DNA of 64,000 nt from Trabulsiella guamensis ATCC 49490. GTDB taxonomy: Bacteria; Pseudomonadota; Gammaproteobacteria; Enterobacterales; Enterobacteriaceae. The notes beneath the pieces are model-generated. The model was not told the origin of the DNA. It saw nothing but the letters and a program-made list of their open reading frames with translations, and ran no database searches. This document shows, piece by piece, positions 38,393-47,594 of this stretch; position 1 is the stretch's first letter, and the number at the start of each line of letters is the position of its first letter. The stretch covers positions 1-64,000 of the forward strand of contig NZ_JMTB01000042.1 of assembly GCF_000734965.1 (NCBI RefSeq). Reading direction: 5' to 3'. The position numbers and the translations under genes were made by a program.

Positions 38393-40057
38393 TCAGAACG
38401 TTTCCCAGTTATCCGTTTCCGACGCTAGCTTTTTGAATCGCCCTGAACCAGAGAAATCCTTGCTCTGCGGTTCCGGTTTGGTCGTCACCGCCCGGGTGGT
38501 TCGCTTCGCATGCTCGCTAAGACGGAAGGTACTGACCATTGCCTGAAGTACCTGGGATTGCTCCTGCATTGATGCGGCGGCAGCCGCAGACTCTTCCACC
38601 AGCGCCGCGTTCTGCTGCGTGGTGGTGTCAATCTGCCCCATCGCGCTGTTGATCTGGGCGATACCATCGCTCTGCTCACGGCTCGCCTGGGCTATCTCTT
38701 CAATCAACTGGCTCATGTTCTGCACATTGGTGACAATTTCCACCATGCCGCCATCGGCTTTTTCAACCAGCGTGCGGCCAGTAGCAATGCGGGAGACGGA
38801 GTCATCAATCAGTTCTTTGATTTCACGTGCGGCTGATGCGCTGCGTTGCGCCAGCGTACGCACTTCCCCCGCCACCACGGCGAAACCGCGACCAGACTCG
38901 CCTGCCCGCGCCGCTTCCACCGCCGCGTTCAATGCAAGGATGTTGGTCTGGAAAGCGATACCGTCAATCACCTGAATGATGTCAGACATTTTGGACGAGG
39001 AATCGTAAATCTCCTGCATCTGCGAAGAGACTTCGCCCATCACCACGCCGTTTTGTTTCACCACCGTTGCCGTCTCGTTGACGTAACGGTACGCCTGCGC
39101 GGTGTTCGAGGCCGTATTGTTGATGGTGGAGGTCAGCTCTTCCAGCGTCGCAGCGGTCTCTTCCACGCCTGCCGCCTGCTCTTCGGTACGAGCGGCAAGA
39201 TCAGTGTTGCCGTTGCTGATTTCAGACGCAGCCATCGCGATATTATCGGCACCTTCTCGTACTTTACGCACCGTATTGCTGAGGCTATCCGTCATCTCCT
39301 GCAGGGAGAGCATTAGTTGCCCCAACTGGTCGCGTGATTCAACTTTCACCTCAATGCCCAGATTGCCCGAAGCCACTTCTTTCGCCACATGCACTGCAGC
39401 CTGCAACGGACGAGTGATACTGCGGGTAATGAACAATGCGACCAGGATGCCTGATATAATGGCAATCGCGCCAAGAATAAGCAGAAGTTCAATGGCTTCC
39501 GATCCGTTGCTCTTGATGGAGACGTCAGCTTTGTTGATCTGCGTTTTCTCGTGATCCCCCAGCGCCTTCACGGCGCGGGAGTAGACTTCCATCTCGGGAA
39601 TGAGTTTTTCACGAATAAACGTATTGGTGGCCGTACTGTCGCCCTGCTGACTGAGGCGAATCGCATCCGCCCGGACAGCGATATACTGCTTTCTTTGCGC
39701 TCCCACCGCGTCCAGGAGCGCTTTCCCCTCATCGGAGGCAACCATCTCTGTCACCTGTTTCTGAATGACCGTGACTCGCCGTGTCACTTCATCCATTCTG
39801 GTCTGAGCAAAGGTCTTGATTTCAGGATCGGCGGTAGTCAGCAGGGTGAGACCCATCGCGCCGTTGTAATCGATTGCCGCGCCCCATTCGGTAGTGAGGC
39901 GTTCAAGCACCAGCAACCGGCCAGTAATCGTATCTGCATCTTTAAGGATGCCGCTTAGTTTAACAACCCCGGTAACGGCCATCATAATCATAAGGGCCAG
40001 AACGATGCTAAAACCGGCACCCATTCGGGTGCCCACACCAAAGTTATTTATTTTCAT
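38393..40057 (-). CDS. Methyl-accepting chemotaxis protein, Tar/Tsr class
   Basis: A 554-residue chemoreceptor. It has a first membrane helix (about 11-32), a four-helix-bundle periplasmic sensor (about 35-188), a second helix (about 190-212), HAMP, and the long signalling hairpin with the conserved tip (IDGIAFQTNILALNAAVEAARAGE). It ends in NWETF, the pentapeptide that tethers CheR and CheB in Tar and Tsr, so it should be a high-abundance receptor. The sensor domain lacks clear identity to Tar, Tsr, Trg or Tap; the ligand is unknown. A sigma-28 promoter lies upstream. Confidence 0.92.
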   Translation of the reverse strand: MKINNFGVGTRMGAGFSIVLALMIMMAVTGVVKLSGILKDADTITGRLLVLERLTTEWGAAIDYNGAMGLTLLTTADPEIKTFAQTRMDEVTRRVTVIQKQVTEMVASDEGKALLDAVGAQRKQYIAVRADAIRLSQQGDSTATNTFIREKLIPEMEVYSRAVKALGDHEKTQINKADVSIKSNGSEAIELLLILGAIAIISGILVALFITRSITRPLQAAVHVAKEVASGNLGIEVKVESRDQLGQLMLSLQEMTDSLSNTVRKVREGADNIAMAASEISNGNTDLAARTEEQAAGVEETAATLEELTSTINNTASNTAQAYRYVNETATVVKQNGVVMGEVSSQMQEIYDSSSKMSDIIQVIDGIAFQTNILALNAAVEAARAGESGRGFAVVAGEVRTLAQRSASAAREIKELIDDSVSRIATGRTLVEKADGGMVEIVTNVQNMSQLIEEIAQASREQSDGIAQINSAMGQIDTTTQQNAALVEESAAAAASMQEQSQVLQAMVSTFRLSEHAKRTTRAVTTKPEPQSKDFSGSGRFKKLASETDNWETF

Positions 40058-40194
40058 CTATTATCTCACGGTAAAGGTCGCTTTCTCTCTGCCCTCCCGT
40101 TGGAAAAATTTGAACAAGAACGGGTGCGCTCCCTCACGAACAGAGTTTTGTCTAACACATTGAATTTGATCATGTTTTAACGTGTCTATGTGAT

Positions 40195-40221
40195 CTATCG
40201 GCGGAAATTGGTTTTACTTTA
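40195..40221 (-). promoter_or_regulatory. Sigma-28 (FliA) promoter of the chemoreceptor
   Basis: On the minus strand it reads TAAAGTAA, 11 bases, GCCGATAG, against the consensus TAAAGTTT-N11-GCCGATAA. The -10 lies about 140 bp before the start codon. Confidence 0.85.
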
Positions 40222-40480
40222 CGTGCGTTTTTAACCACCTGGGGGTTGCATTTCACCGCTTAATGTTGAACAAAATCGCCGTATATGCCTGTTTTTTATG
40301 CAAAAAAAAGGGCCAGCGAACTCATTCATTTTTCTTGCTGTACCTTCCGGATAACAAAAAAAGAGTTAATGTTACGTCGCGCCTGTTGGACAAAATAATA
40401 TCAATTCTTATATCAGATTATTAGCACTGAACTCCGGCATGTGTTGTTATACGGAAAGCTTAATGAAAAAAGGAGGATTC
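40222..40480. other. Upstream region of the VOC gene
   Basis: AT-rich sequence between the sigma-28 promoter and the VOC gene. No gene is seen; it should contain the VOC promoter. Confidence 0.4.
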
Positions 40481-40873
40481 ATGTTTTCATATATCATGCT
40501 CGGTACGAATGATCTGCCTCGTGCGCTCCGGTTTTACGATCCGCTCATGGAGCTGCTGGGCTACCCTCAGGGTGGTCGTGGCGAGGAAGGCGCCTCATGG
40601 GGAACATTCAATGGCAACACGACCACCGGACTCTGCGTCGGCAGACCGTTTGACAAGCAAAACGCGACAGTGGGAAATGGGGTGATGGTGGCGCTGAATG
40701 CCCGATCTCCTGAGCACATCGAAGAACTGTATGCGCTGGCGATGCGGCTGGGGGGAACAGATGAAGGCGCGCCGGGGCACCGGGCGCATTACGGCAACGG
40801 CTTTCACAGTGCCTATGTGAGAGATCCCGACGGCAACAAACTGGCGTTTGTCTATTACGCCGCCGCGTCCTGA
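40481..40873 (+). CDS. VOC-family (glyoxalase/dioxygenase-fold) protein
   Basis: A 130-residue protein of the vicinal-oxygen-chelate superfamily: beta-alpha-beta modules starting FSYIMLGTNDLPRALRFYDPL and ending YVRDPDGNKLAFVYY, with the metal Glu position occupied by Lys or Leu, so metal binding is unsure. Such proteins include glyoxalases and resistance proteins; the substrate is unknown. AGGAGG at 40471-40476 fixes the ATG at 40481 over earlier in-frame starts. Confidence 0.8.
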   Translation: MFSYIMLGTNDLPRALRFYDPLMELLGYPQGGRGEEGASWGTFNGNTTTGLCVGRPFDKQNATVGNGVMVALNARSPEHIEELYALAMRLGGTDEGAPGHRAHYGNGFHSAYVRDPDGNKLAFVYYAAAS

Positions 40874-40892
40874 TGGTACGTTGAAGTCCCAG

Positions 40893-40930
40893 GAAAAGAC
40901 CCCTTCTCGCGGGAAGCGGTCTTTTCTTTT
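40893..40930. terminator. Bidirectional terminator
   Basis: Arms GAAAAGACC (40893-40901) and GGTCTTTTC (40918-40926), partly extended inward, lie between the convergent VOC and DUF1349 genes and are followed by TTTT on the plus strand. Confidence 0.75.
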
Positions 40931-40953
40931 ACTGGGGGCAGTCACGTTACCTG

Positions 40954-41529
40954 TCAGGACAAATCATGCAGTGCCTTATCAAATGCCGGTGCGAGCAGGA
41001 AATCGTCAAACCGCACAGAAAGCCCGCCGCGTTCCGGTGTGCAGCACATCACACCTACCGTACATTTGCCGGAAACGGGAAAGTGAGACAGTCGCAACAG
41101 CGGCCAGTGCTTGCCATCCGTGGAATACTGCAAACGCAGGCTCTCCCCTTTACGGGTCAGGCGCATCCAGAACAGCGCCGCATTACCGGGGAACACCCCC
41201 GTTGCCCAGTCTGAATGCCCTAGCGTTAACACGCTGCCGATGGCAGGAGCGCCGTCGTTATACTCGATACCGGCTTTTAACCAATGATCGTTATCCTGGA
41301 GAAGCATGATTCCGGCCTGATCATAGAGCGTGTTGAAATCCCCGCGGACCTTCACCTGAAAGGTGAAATCACCCGTGACATCACAGCCATAGAAATGACC
41401 GGAAAAACGCTCAAATCCGTACCAGGTTTTGTGCCAGAAGTCGGTTCTTTCATCTGTCGTCACCCATAACGAATCGTTTTCACGTCGCCATGAGCGGGGT
41501 TCATTGACCCAGTTGAACGCTGCGTCCAT
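40954..41529 (-). CDS. DUF1349 concanavalin-like protein
   Basis: A 191-residue cytoplasmic protein of the DUF1349 family, with a predicted beta-sandwich (FTFQVKVRGDFNTLYDQAGIMLLQDNDHWLKAGIEY). Members have a jelly-roll fold like regulators and carbohydrate-binding modules, with no established function. Its ATG overlaps the stop of the upstream dehydrogenase gene (TGATG), so the two are translationally coupled. Confidence 0.82.
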   Translation of the reverse strand: MDAAFNWVNEPRSWRRENDSLWVTTDERTDFWHKTWYGFERFSGHFYGCDVTGDFTFQVKVRGDFNTLYDQAGIMLLQDNDHWLKAGIEYNDGAPAIGSVLTLGHSDWATGVFPGNAALFWMRLTRKGESLRLQYSTDGKHWPLLRLSHFPVSGKCTVGVMCCTPERGGLSVRFDDFLLAPAFDKALHDLS

Positions 41530-42401
41530 CAGGCTTCCTTTGTTTTAAGGTACTGGTAAATGCTCGCCAGATCCTGTTCACCATAACCGGCCTCCGCCGC
41601 CTGCTGCCACAGCGCAATGATATTCTCAAGGGCGGGCAGTCTGGCGTCGCCGGCGGCGTCCTTCGCCAGACGTGCGTCTTTCAGCGCCCAGATAAGGTGC
41701 ATTTGCGGTGTGAAATCACCACCAGAAATCATATCGAGTTTCGCTTTGGCATACGGCGCTGCCAGCGGCCCGCCTTCCAGCACGCTCCACAGTTCGCTGG
41801 CCGTAAAACCCAGTTTCTCCGCCAGGATCACGGTTTCACTCAGGCTCTGCATCATCCCGATCAGCCAGCTGTTAACCACCAGTTTCATCCGCGAACTTGC
41901 GCCAGCGTCGCCCAGCCATACCTGACCTTTGCTGATCGCAGAGAATACCTGTTCCGCCTCCTGTGCCCGCGAACGTTCGCCGCTGGCGAGGATCAGGATT
42001 TGCGCATTTTCAGCGGGTGCCTTCGTGCCGGATACCGGCGCATCAATAAACACAACATCAGGACGCACCTGTGTCAGTTGCGCCAGCAACGCATCGGTCG
42101 CTTCTGTGCCGATGGTGCCCATCTGGCAGAACGTCGCGCCCGGCTTAAGCGCTGACTGTACATCAGACAGTATCTGGTGCGTCGTCTCGCCATCTGACAG
42201 CATGGCAATCACGACGTCAGCGCCCTCTACCGCCTGCGCTGCACGCTCTGACAACGTTAAACCCAGCGGTATTAAATCTTCGCCACGCGCCCGCGTACGG
42301 TTCCAGCCACGTACGGTAAACCCTTTTTTGAGCAGGTTAGCAGCAAAGGCATGCCCCATTGCGCCCAGGCCTAATACCGCGACTACAGGTTGCTGATTCA
42401 T
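41529..42401 (-). CDS. NAD(P)-dependent oxidoreductase, beta-hydroxyacid dehydrogenase family
   Basis: A 290-residue enzyme with an N-terminal Rossmann fold (VLGLGAMGHAFAANLLKKG, then WNRTRAR, whose Arg pair suggests NADPH). A substrate-binding FIDAPVSGTKAPAE motif and the catalytic Lys (KLVVNSW) follow, as in 3-hydroxyisobutyrate and glyoxylate-succinic-semialdehyde reductases. It starts 27 bp after the efflux-pump gene and likely belongs to that operon. Confidence 0.85.
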   Translation of the reverse strand: MNQQPVVAVLGLGAMGHAFAANLLKKGFTVRGWNRTRARGEDLIPLGLTLSERAAQAVEGADVVIAMLSDGETTHQILSDVQSALKPGATFCQMGTIGTEATDALLAQLTQVRPDVVFIDAPVSGTKAPAENAQILILASGERSRAQEAEQVFSAISKGQVWLGDAGASSRMKLVVNSWLIGMMQSLSETVILAEKLGFTASELWSVLEGGPLAAPYAKAKLDMISGGDFTPQMHLIWALKDARLAKDAAGDARLPALENIIALWQQAAEAGYGEQDLASIYQYLKTKEA

Positions 42402-42428
42402 TGTTCTCTCTCCTTGTTTGTCCGTTCG

Positions 42429-43967
42429 TTAATGTCCCGAGGCCGCAGGTGCCCCAGGCGCACCGGAGCGGACAAACGGCGGTCGGGCAAACCAAATCAC
42501 CACCGTCAGCACCATAAAGCCCCAGCCGAGGATCCAGAAATAATCGATGGTAGACATCATATACGCCTGCTGCTCAATGGTTTTATCCACCACCGCCAGA
42601 TGCTGCTGCGTCACGCCCCCCATTTTTTGCAGATAATCCGCCGCCGCTGGATTGTAGACGGAAACACTCTCCGTCAGGTTCGCATGGTGAAACACCTCGC
42701 GCCGCGACCAGATCCAGGTGGTCAGCGAGGAAGCAAACGAGCCGCCCAGTACACGGAAGAAGGTCGCCAGACCGGAACCTTCCGCCACTTCAGCACCATG
42801 TAAATTCGACAACACGATAGTGGTGATGGGCATAAAGAAAAACGCCACGCCGATCCCCATGAACATCTGCACCTGGGCAATGGTACGAAAATCAACGTCA
42901 GTATTGAATTGCGCGCGGATAAGACAGGACGCGGCCATGGTCATGAACGACAGCGTCGCCAGGATCCGCAAATCGAATTTACTGGCGTAGCGGCCAATAA
43001 TCGGCGTCAACAGCAACGGCAGGAAACCCATTGGCGCAGCGGCAAGTCCCGCCCAGATCGCGGTGTACCCCATCTGGGTCTGCAGCCACTGCGGCAGGAT
43101 AATGTTGATGGCGAAAAATGCCGCGTAGCCCAGCGTCAGAGACGTCGTTCCGATGGCGAAATTGCGATCAGTAAACAGCCGCAGGTTAACAATCGGATGT
43201 TTTTCCCCCAGTTCCCAGATGACAAACGACACCAGCGCAATCGCGGAAATGACAGACATCACGATAATGGTCTGTGAAGAAAACCAGTCGAGATCGTTGC
43301 CTTTATCCAGCACTACCTGCAACAACCCGACACCGAGTACCAGCAGCGCAATGCCGATATAATCAATGGGGGCTGTCGTCGTGGTTTCTTCACGCGCACG
43401 CAACTGCGTCCAGACGGTAATCGCCGCGAAGATACCGATAGGGACGTTGATGTAGAAAATCCACGGCCATGAGTAGTTATCTGTGATCCAGCCGCCCGTT
43501 ATCGGCCCAACGATGGGCGCTACCACCGTGACCATGGAGAGCAGCGCCAGCGCCATACTCCGTTTGCTGGTCGGGAAAATGACCAGCAGCAGCGTCTGAC
43601 ACATGGGAAACATGGGGCCGGCGAAAAAGCCCTGTAGCGCGCGAAAGACAATCAGTTCGCCCATGCTGTGGGCGAAACCGCACAGGAACGAGGTCAGGGT
43701 GAACAACGCGACTGAACCAATAAACAGCCTGAGTTGCCCGATACGCCGGGTAAACCAGCCCGTCAGCGGCAGCGCAATCGCGTTGCACACCGCAAACGAG
43801 GTAATAACCCAGGTTCCCTGATCGGAACTGACGCCAAGGTTACCGGCAATCGTCGGCAACGCCACGTTGGCAATCGTCGTGTCCAGCACTTGCATGAATG
43901 TCGCAAGCGAGAGCGCGATGGTGGCAAGCAGCAGGCTGGGCGGCGCAAATGCTGACTTATCTTGCAT
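42429..43967 (-). CDS. EmrB/QacA-type drug efflux MFS transporter (DHA2)
   Basis: A 512-residue 14-helix drug:proton antiporter with family motifs in helices 1 and 5 (LDTTIANVALPTIAGNLG; APIVGPITGGWI). Ten bases separate it from the HlyD-type adaptor gene, so the two should form a tripartite pump with TolC like EmrAB. It is a paralogue rather than EmrB itself as far as I can judge. Confidence 0.9.
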   Translation of the reverse strand: MQDKSAFAPPSLLLATIALSLATFMQVLDTTIANVALPTIAGNLGVSSDQGTWVITSFAVCNAIALPLTGWFTRRIGQLRLFIGSVALFTLTSFLCGFAHSMGELIVFRALQGFFAGPMFPMCQTLLLVIFPTSKRSMALALLSMVTVVAPIVGPITGGWITDNYSWPWIFYINVPIGIFAAITVWTQLRAREETTTTAPIDYIGIALLVLGVGLLQVVLDKGNDLDWFSSQTIIVMSVISAIALVSFVIWELGEKHPIVNLRLFTDRNFAIGTTSLTLGYAAFFAINIILPQWLQTQMGYTAIWAGLAAAPMGFLPLLLTPIIGRYASKFDLRILATLSFMTMAASCLIRAQFNTDVDFRTIAQVQMFMGIGVAFFFMPITTIVLSNLHGAEVAEGSGLATFFRVLGGSFASSLTTWIWSRREVFHHANLTESVSVYNPAAADYLQKMGGVTQQHLAVVDKTIEQQAYMMSTIDYFWILGWGFMVLTVVIWFARPPFVRSGAPGAPAASGH

Positions 43968-43977
43968 AACATCTCTC

Positions 43978-45156
43978 TTAGCGGGCGCTGGACGCTACCA
44001 CTTTACTGTTGTCATGAAGGATTCTGGTCACCAGTTGATCAGCCTGTTCCAGCGCGTTCTGATAAACGTCCGTCCTGAAACGCGGTGCATCCACGGTTTT
44101 CTGCGGCAGCAAATTGCCGTCCGCGTTGCGGATATCCACTCTGGCGAACATCGACAACCCCACACGCAACGGATGTTCCTGCATATCATGCGGATCGAGG
44201 GTGATTCGCACCGGTAGTCGCTGGACGATTTTGATCCAGTTACCACTGGCGTTTTGCGCCGGTAACAGAGAGAACGCGCTACCGGTGCCGATACCAAGAC
44301 TCTCAATCGTGCCGTGATATTTCACATCATCACCGTACAGATCCGCCGTGAGCGTGACTTTTTGCCCCAGACGCATAGTGTTCATCTGGCTCTCTTTAAA
44401 GTTGGCATCCACCCAGACCTGATCCAACGGCACAATGGACATTAGCGTCGTGCCGGAATCCACCCGCATGCCTAACTGCACAGCGCGTTTAGCAACAAAA
44501 CCGCTGACTGGCGCAAGGATGGTGCTGCGCGCGTTATCCAGGAAACGCTGACGCAGTGTGGCGACGGCGCTTTTGATTTCCGGATGGCTGTCGATAACCG
44601 TGTCATCGACCATCGCAAGGTTGGTTTTCAGCGCCTGCTGCGCAGCGGCCAAATCACTTTTTGCACTGGTCACAGCATCGCGATAGTGAGAGAGATCTTC
44701 TGCGGCAATCGCGCCGGTGGCGAAGATCTTCTGGCGACGCGCGTAGTCACTCTGCGCGGTTTGCAGCGCGACCTGTTTCGCCGCGACCTGCGCACGGTAG
44801 TTATCGGCCGTGCTGTAAAGCCCGCGGACCTGGCGCACCGTATTCGCCAGATCGGCCTCTGCCTGTTGCAGGGCGATTTCGGTATCGCTCGGATCGAGCA
44901 GTACCAGCGGTTGCCCCTTCTCAACGTAATCGCCTTCATCGACGGTAACCTGCGTGACCGTACCGGCGATTTGCGGCGTCAGTGTCACCAGGTTGGCGTT
45001 AACATACGCATCGTCAGTCGTTTCATAATAGCGGGCATAAAGCAGATACCATGCCAGAGTTCCCGCCGCGATCAGCAGCAGGATAACGAACAAAATAGCG
45101 AAGTTACGTTTACGCTTACTGGGGGTTTGTTCCGGTTGTGCAGATGAAGTTTGCAT
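43978..45156 (-). CDS. EmrA/HlyD-type periplasmic adaptor
   Basis: A 392-residue membrane-fusion protein. One N-terminal helix (about 17-37) is followed by the lipoyl-like half (VDEGDYVEKGQPLVLLDPSD), a long alpha-helical hairpin (about 95-190) and the barrel domain (APVSGFVAKRAVQLGMRVDSG). It links the adjacent MFS pump to an outer-membrane channel. It lies 27 bp after the MarR-type regulator. Confidence 0.9.
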   Translation of the reverse strand: MQTSSAQPEQTPSKRKRNFAILFVILLLIAAGTLAWYLLYARYYETTDDAYVNANLVTLTPQIAGTVTQVTVDEGDYVEKGQPLVLLDPSDTEIALQQAEADLANTVRQVRGLYSTADNYRAQVAAKQVALQTAQSDYARRQKIFATGAIAAEDLSHYRDAVTSAKSDLAAAQQALKTNLAMVDDTVIDSHPEIKSAVATLRQRFLDNARSTILAPVSGFVAKRAVQLGMRVDSGTTLMSIVPLDQVWVDANFKESQMNTMRLGQKVTLTADLYGDDVKYHGTIESLGIGTGSAFSLLPAQNASGNWIKIVQRLPVRITLDPHDMQEHPLRVGLSMFARVDIRNADGNLLPQKTVDAPRFRTDVYQNALEQADQLVTRILHDNSKVVASSAR

Positions 45157-45183
45157 CTTTGTCTTAACCTTTTTCAGGACAGC

Positions 45184-45639
45184 TTAGCGATGTGGCTGGA
45201 TAGCCTCGTCCGGCAACATTTTTATCAGTAATGCTTCAAGTTGCCGGGACTCCCCGGCTGTCAGACGTGCCGTCAGCAGACCAATAATCGAGGCCAGCGC
45301 CTCATTCTGAAAGCGGTCACAAATGACCCGCCCTTTGTCAGTTAATGCCAGTATGACCTGCCGTTTATCATCCGGATTGGGGTTTCGCACGATCAGTTCC
45401 CGCTTCACCATTCGCTCAATCATGCGACTCATCGCCCCGGCATCCATAAGCAGATTCTTACTGATCTCTACCGGACTGGTGAAACCTTTATAGATACTAA
45501 TCAAAACCTTGAACTGAGCGGCGGTGATGTCCGTGGCGGAAAAATACTGGTTAATCAACTGATCTTTAAACTGGTTTGCCAGATGAATCAGCAAGCCGAG
45601 GTGAAGTTTGATATTGGGATTATCCGTGGTGTTTGTCAT
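45184..45639 (-). CDS. MarR-family regulator of the efflux operon
   Basis: A 151-residue winged-helix repressor of the MarR/EmrR type, with recognition helix VEISKNLLMDAGAMSRMIERMVKRELI and DKRQVILALTDKGR wing. It leads the pump operon. A 40-bp inverted repeat begins seven bases upstream of its start and covers the promoter, so it most likely represses its own operon until a toxic ligand binds. Confidence 0.9.
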   Translation of the reverse strand: MTNTTDNPNIKLHLGLLIHLANQFKDQLINQYFSATDITAAQFKVLISIYKGFTSPVEISKNLLMDAGAMSRMIERMVKRELIVRNPNPDDKRQVILALTDKGRVICDRFQNEALASIIGLLTARLTAGESRQLEALLIKMLPDEAIQPHR

Positions 45640-45645
45640 GATACT

Positions 45646-45697
45646 TGCCTGATCAGTAATTGCATTTGAAATTACTGACCAGGCATTTAATTGTCAA
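45646..45697 (-). promoter_or_regulatory. Promoter and large palindromic operator of the MarR-efflux operon
   Basis: Arms 45646-45661 and 45670-45685 are complementary at 15 of 16 positions with an 8-base spacer. A promoter with -35 TTGACA (45692-45697) and -10 TAATTT (45669-45674), 17 bp apart, is overlapped by the right arm. Confidence 0.75.
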
Positions 45698-45762
45698 TAC
45701 AAAAGCAGGAAAAGCGCAAGTTTTGTCACTTGTCAGCATGAGTCGCGAAAATACGCCCGGGC

Positions 45763-46596
45763 TTACGCCTCCTTGTCCGCACTCAGGGCCACCGCGCGGG
45801 TTGCCTCCAGAACCTGTAACCGGCCATTCAGCGCCTCGCGAACAGAGTGATATGCCTTACTCCCCAGCGCCAGGCGGAACGGAGGGTTTTCTGCATCCGC
45901 AGCGGCGACAATCGCTGCAACGGTTTTAACCGCGTCGCCATTGATGGCGATACTGCCGTCAGCCAGCCCGCGGCGCACCTCACCGGCGGGGGTGTTCTCA
46001 TAGCAGGCCATGGGCGGAGCGATATCCAGACCGCTGGCGAAATTCGTCGCCGTCGGGCCAGGTTCAGCAATGAGAAAATCGATACCAAAGGGAGCCACTT
46101 CCTGCGCGACGGATTCAATAAATCCTTCAATATCCCATTTAGTGGCGTGATAGAGACTGAAATTCGGCCACGCCATTTGCCCCCCTTCTGACGACACCTG
46201 AATAATGCGTCCGCCTCCTTGCTGACGCAGACATGGCAAAACCGTGCGAATAAGCTGAATTGATCCAGTGAGATTGGTGGCAATCTGACGCGCAATCTGG
46301 CCGTCAGTGACCTCTTCCGCCGCGCCGAAAAGCCCGTATCCCGCATTACTGACCAGCACATCGATATGCCCGGCATGATCGAATGCCTGCTGCACGACAC
46401 GACGTATGGCCGCGGTATCCGTAATGTCCAGCAGCAGAACATGGAGCTGCTTGCTGTATCGCTCCAGCAGATCATCCAGCGCGCCGGGCTTGCGCAGGGT
46501 GGCAATCACGTTATCGCCTCTCGCTAACAGTTGTTCTGTCATCAGGCGTCCAAGACCGGTTGAGGTACCGGTAATAAACCAGGTTTTAGTATTCAT
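45763..46596 (-). CDS. Short-chain dehydrogenase/reductase
   Basis: A 277-residue classical SDR enzyme. The cofactor motif TGTSTGLG is at residues 10-17, NAGYG follows at about 85, and the catalytic Ser-Tyr-Lys set includes YHATK at about 150. The substrate is unknown. It is divergent from a LysR gene 93 bp away, the usual layout for a LysR-controlled target. Confidence 0.86.
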   Translation of the reverse strand: MNTKTWFITGTSTGLGRLMTEQLLARGDNVIATLRKPGALDDLLERYSKQLHVLLLDITDTAAIRRVVQQAFDHAGHIDVLVSNAGYGLFGAAEEVTDGQIARQIATNLTGSIQLIRTVLPCLRQQGGGRIIQVSSEGGQMAWPNFSLYHATKWDIEGFIESVAQEVAPFGIDFLIAEPGPTATNFASGLDIAPPMACYENTPAGEVRRGLADGSIAINGDAVKTVAAIVAAADAENPPFRLALGSKAYHSVREALNGRLQVLEATRAVALSADKEA

Positions 46597-46689
46597 CGTA
46601 CGCTCTCCATAAAATGGTTAACTCACCGGTACAGGTTATGGCACGATGATTAGCATGATAAGACTCAACAAATCGCATGAAGAGGTGAA

Positions 46690-47589
46690 ATGAAATCACC
46701 AATGAAAACCCCAACGTTTTCCGACCTGAAAGCCTTTATGGCGGTAGCAGAGCAACGTAGTTTTCGTCGCGCGGCGGATTTTTCCGGTGTCACCCGCTCA
46801 ACGTTAAGCCATGCTATTCGCGGGCTGGAAGCGCGGCTGGGCGTTCGCCTGCTGCACCGCACTACGCGCAGTGTGGCGTTGACCGAAGCCGGAGAAGAAT
46901 TGCTGCGGCGCATTTCGCCGCATCTGACGGGTCTGGAGCAGGCGCTGGAAGACGTGGCGGATACCCGGGGGCAGGTGCTGGGTACGTTGCGTATCAATGG
47001 TGGGCAGGAAGCCATTCAGTTGCTGCTGCAGACGATTGTGCCGGAGTATCTGGCACGTTATCCCGGCGTGTCGCTGGATCTGGTGGTGGATGGCAGGCTG
47101 GTGGATATTGTCGCCGAAGGGTTTGATGCGGGGATCCGGCTGGCGGAAGATGTTCCTGCCGATATGGTGGCGGTGCGTTTTGGTGGCGATGTCCATTTTC
47201 TGGCTGTCGCATCACCGTCCTATCTGGCGCAGCACCCTGCCCCCACGGTACCGGACGATCTGACGCAACATCAGTGTATTCGCCAGCGATTACCCAGCGG
47301 CAAACGCTACCGCTGGGAGTTTTCCCGCCACGGGCAGAGTATTTCGGTGGATGTCCCCGGTACGCTGACCCTGAACAGTTCACCGCTCATGGTGTGTGCG
47401 GCCATTCAGGGACTGGGGATCGCCTATGTCCCGGAGGTTCATGCCCGGTCTGCGCTGGAGGATGGCAGGCTGGTCACGGTACTCGAACCGTGGTGCCCGC
47501 CAATCCCCGGTTTATGCCTTTGGTTCCCGGCCAACCGGCATATGCCAGCCAGCCTGCGGGCGCTGATTGATATCATTAAACAGGGCTGA
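46690..47589 (+). CDS. LysR-family transcriptional regulator
   Basis: A 299-residue LysR regulator with an N-terminal winged helix (FMAVAEQRSFRRAADFSGVTRS) and a periplasmic-binding-protein-like effector domain, similar to the YafC/DsdC-like group that controls divergent SDR genes. AAGAGGTGAAATG supplies the ribosome-binding site. It ends five bases from the convergent ABC ATPase gene, with no visible terminator. Confidence 0.88.
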   Translation: MKSPMKTPTFSDLKAFMAVAEQRSFRRAADFSGVTRSTLSHAIRGLEARLGVRLLHRTTRSVALTEAGEELLRRISPHLTGLEQALEDVADTRGQVLGTLRINGGQEAIQLLLQTIVPEYLARYPGVSLDLVVDGRLVDIVAEGFDAGIRLAEDVPADMVAVRFGGDVHFLAVASPSYLAQHPAPTVPDDLTQHQCIRQRLPSGKRYRWEFSRHGQSISVDVPGTLTLNSSPLMVCAAIQGLGIAYVPEVHARSALEDGRLVTVLEPWCPPIPGLCLWFPANRHMPASLRALIDIIKQG

Positions 47590-47594
47590 TGCCA

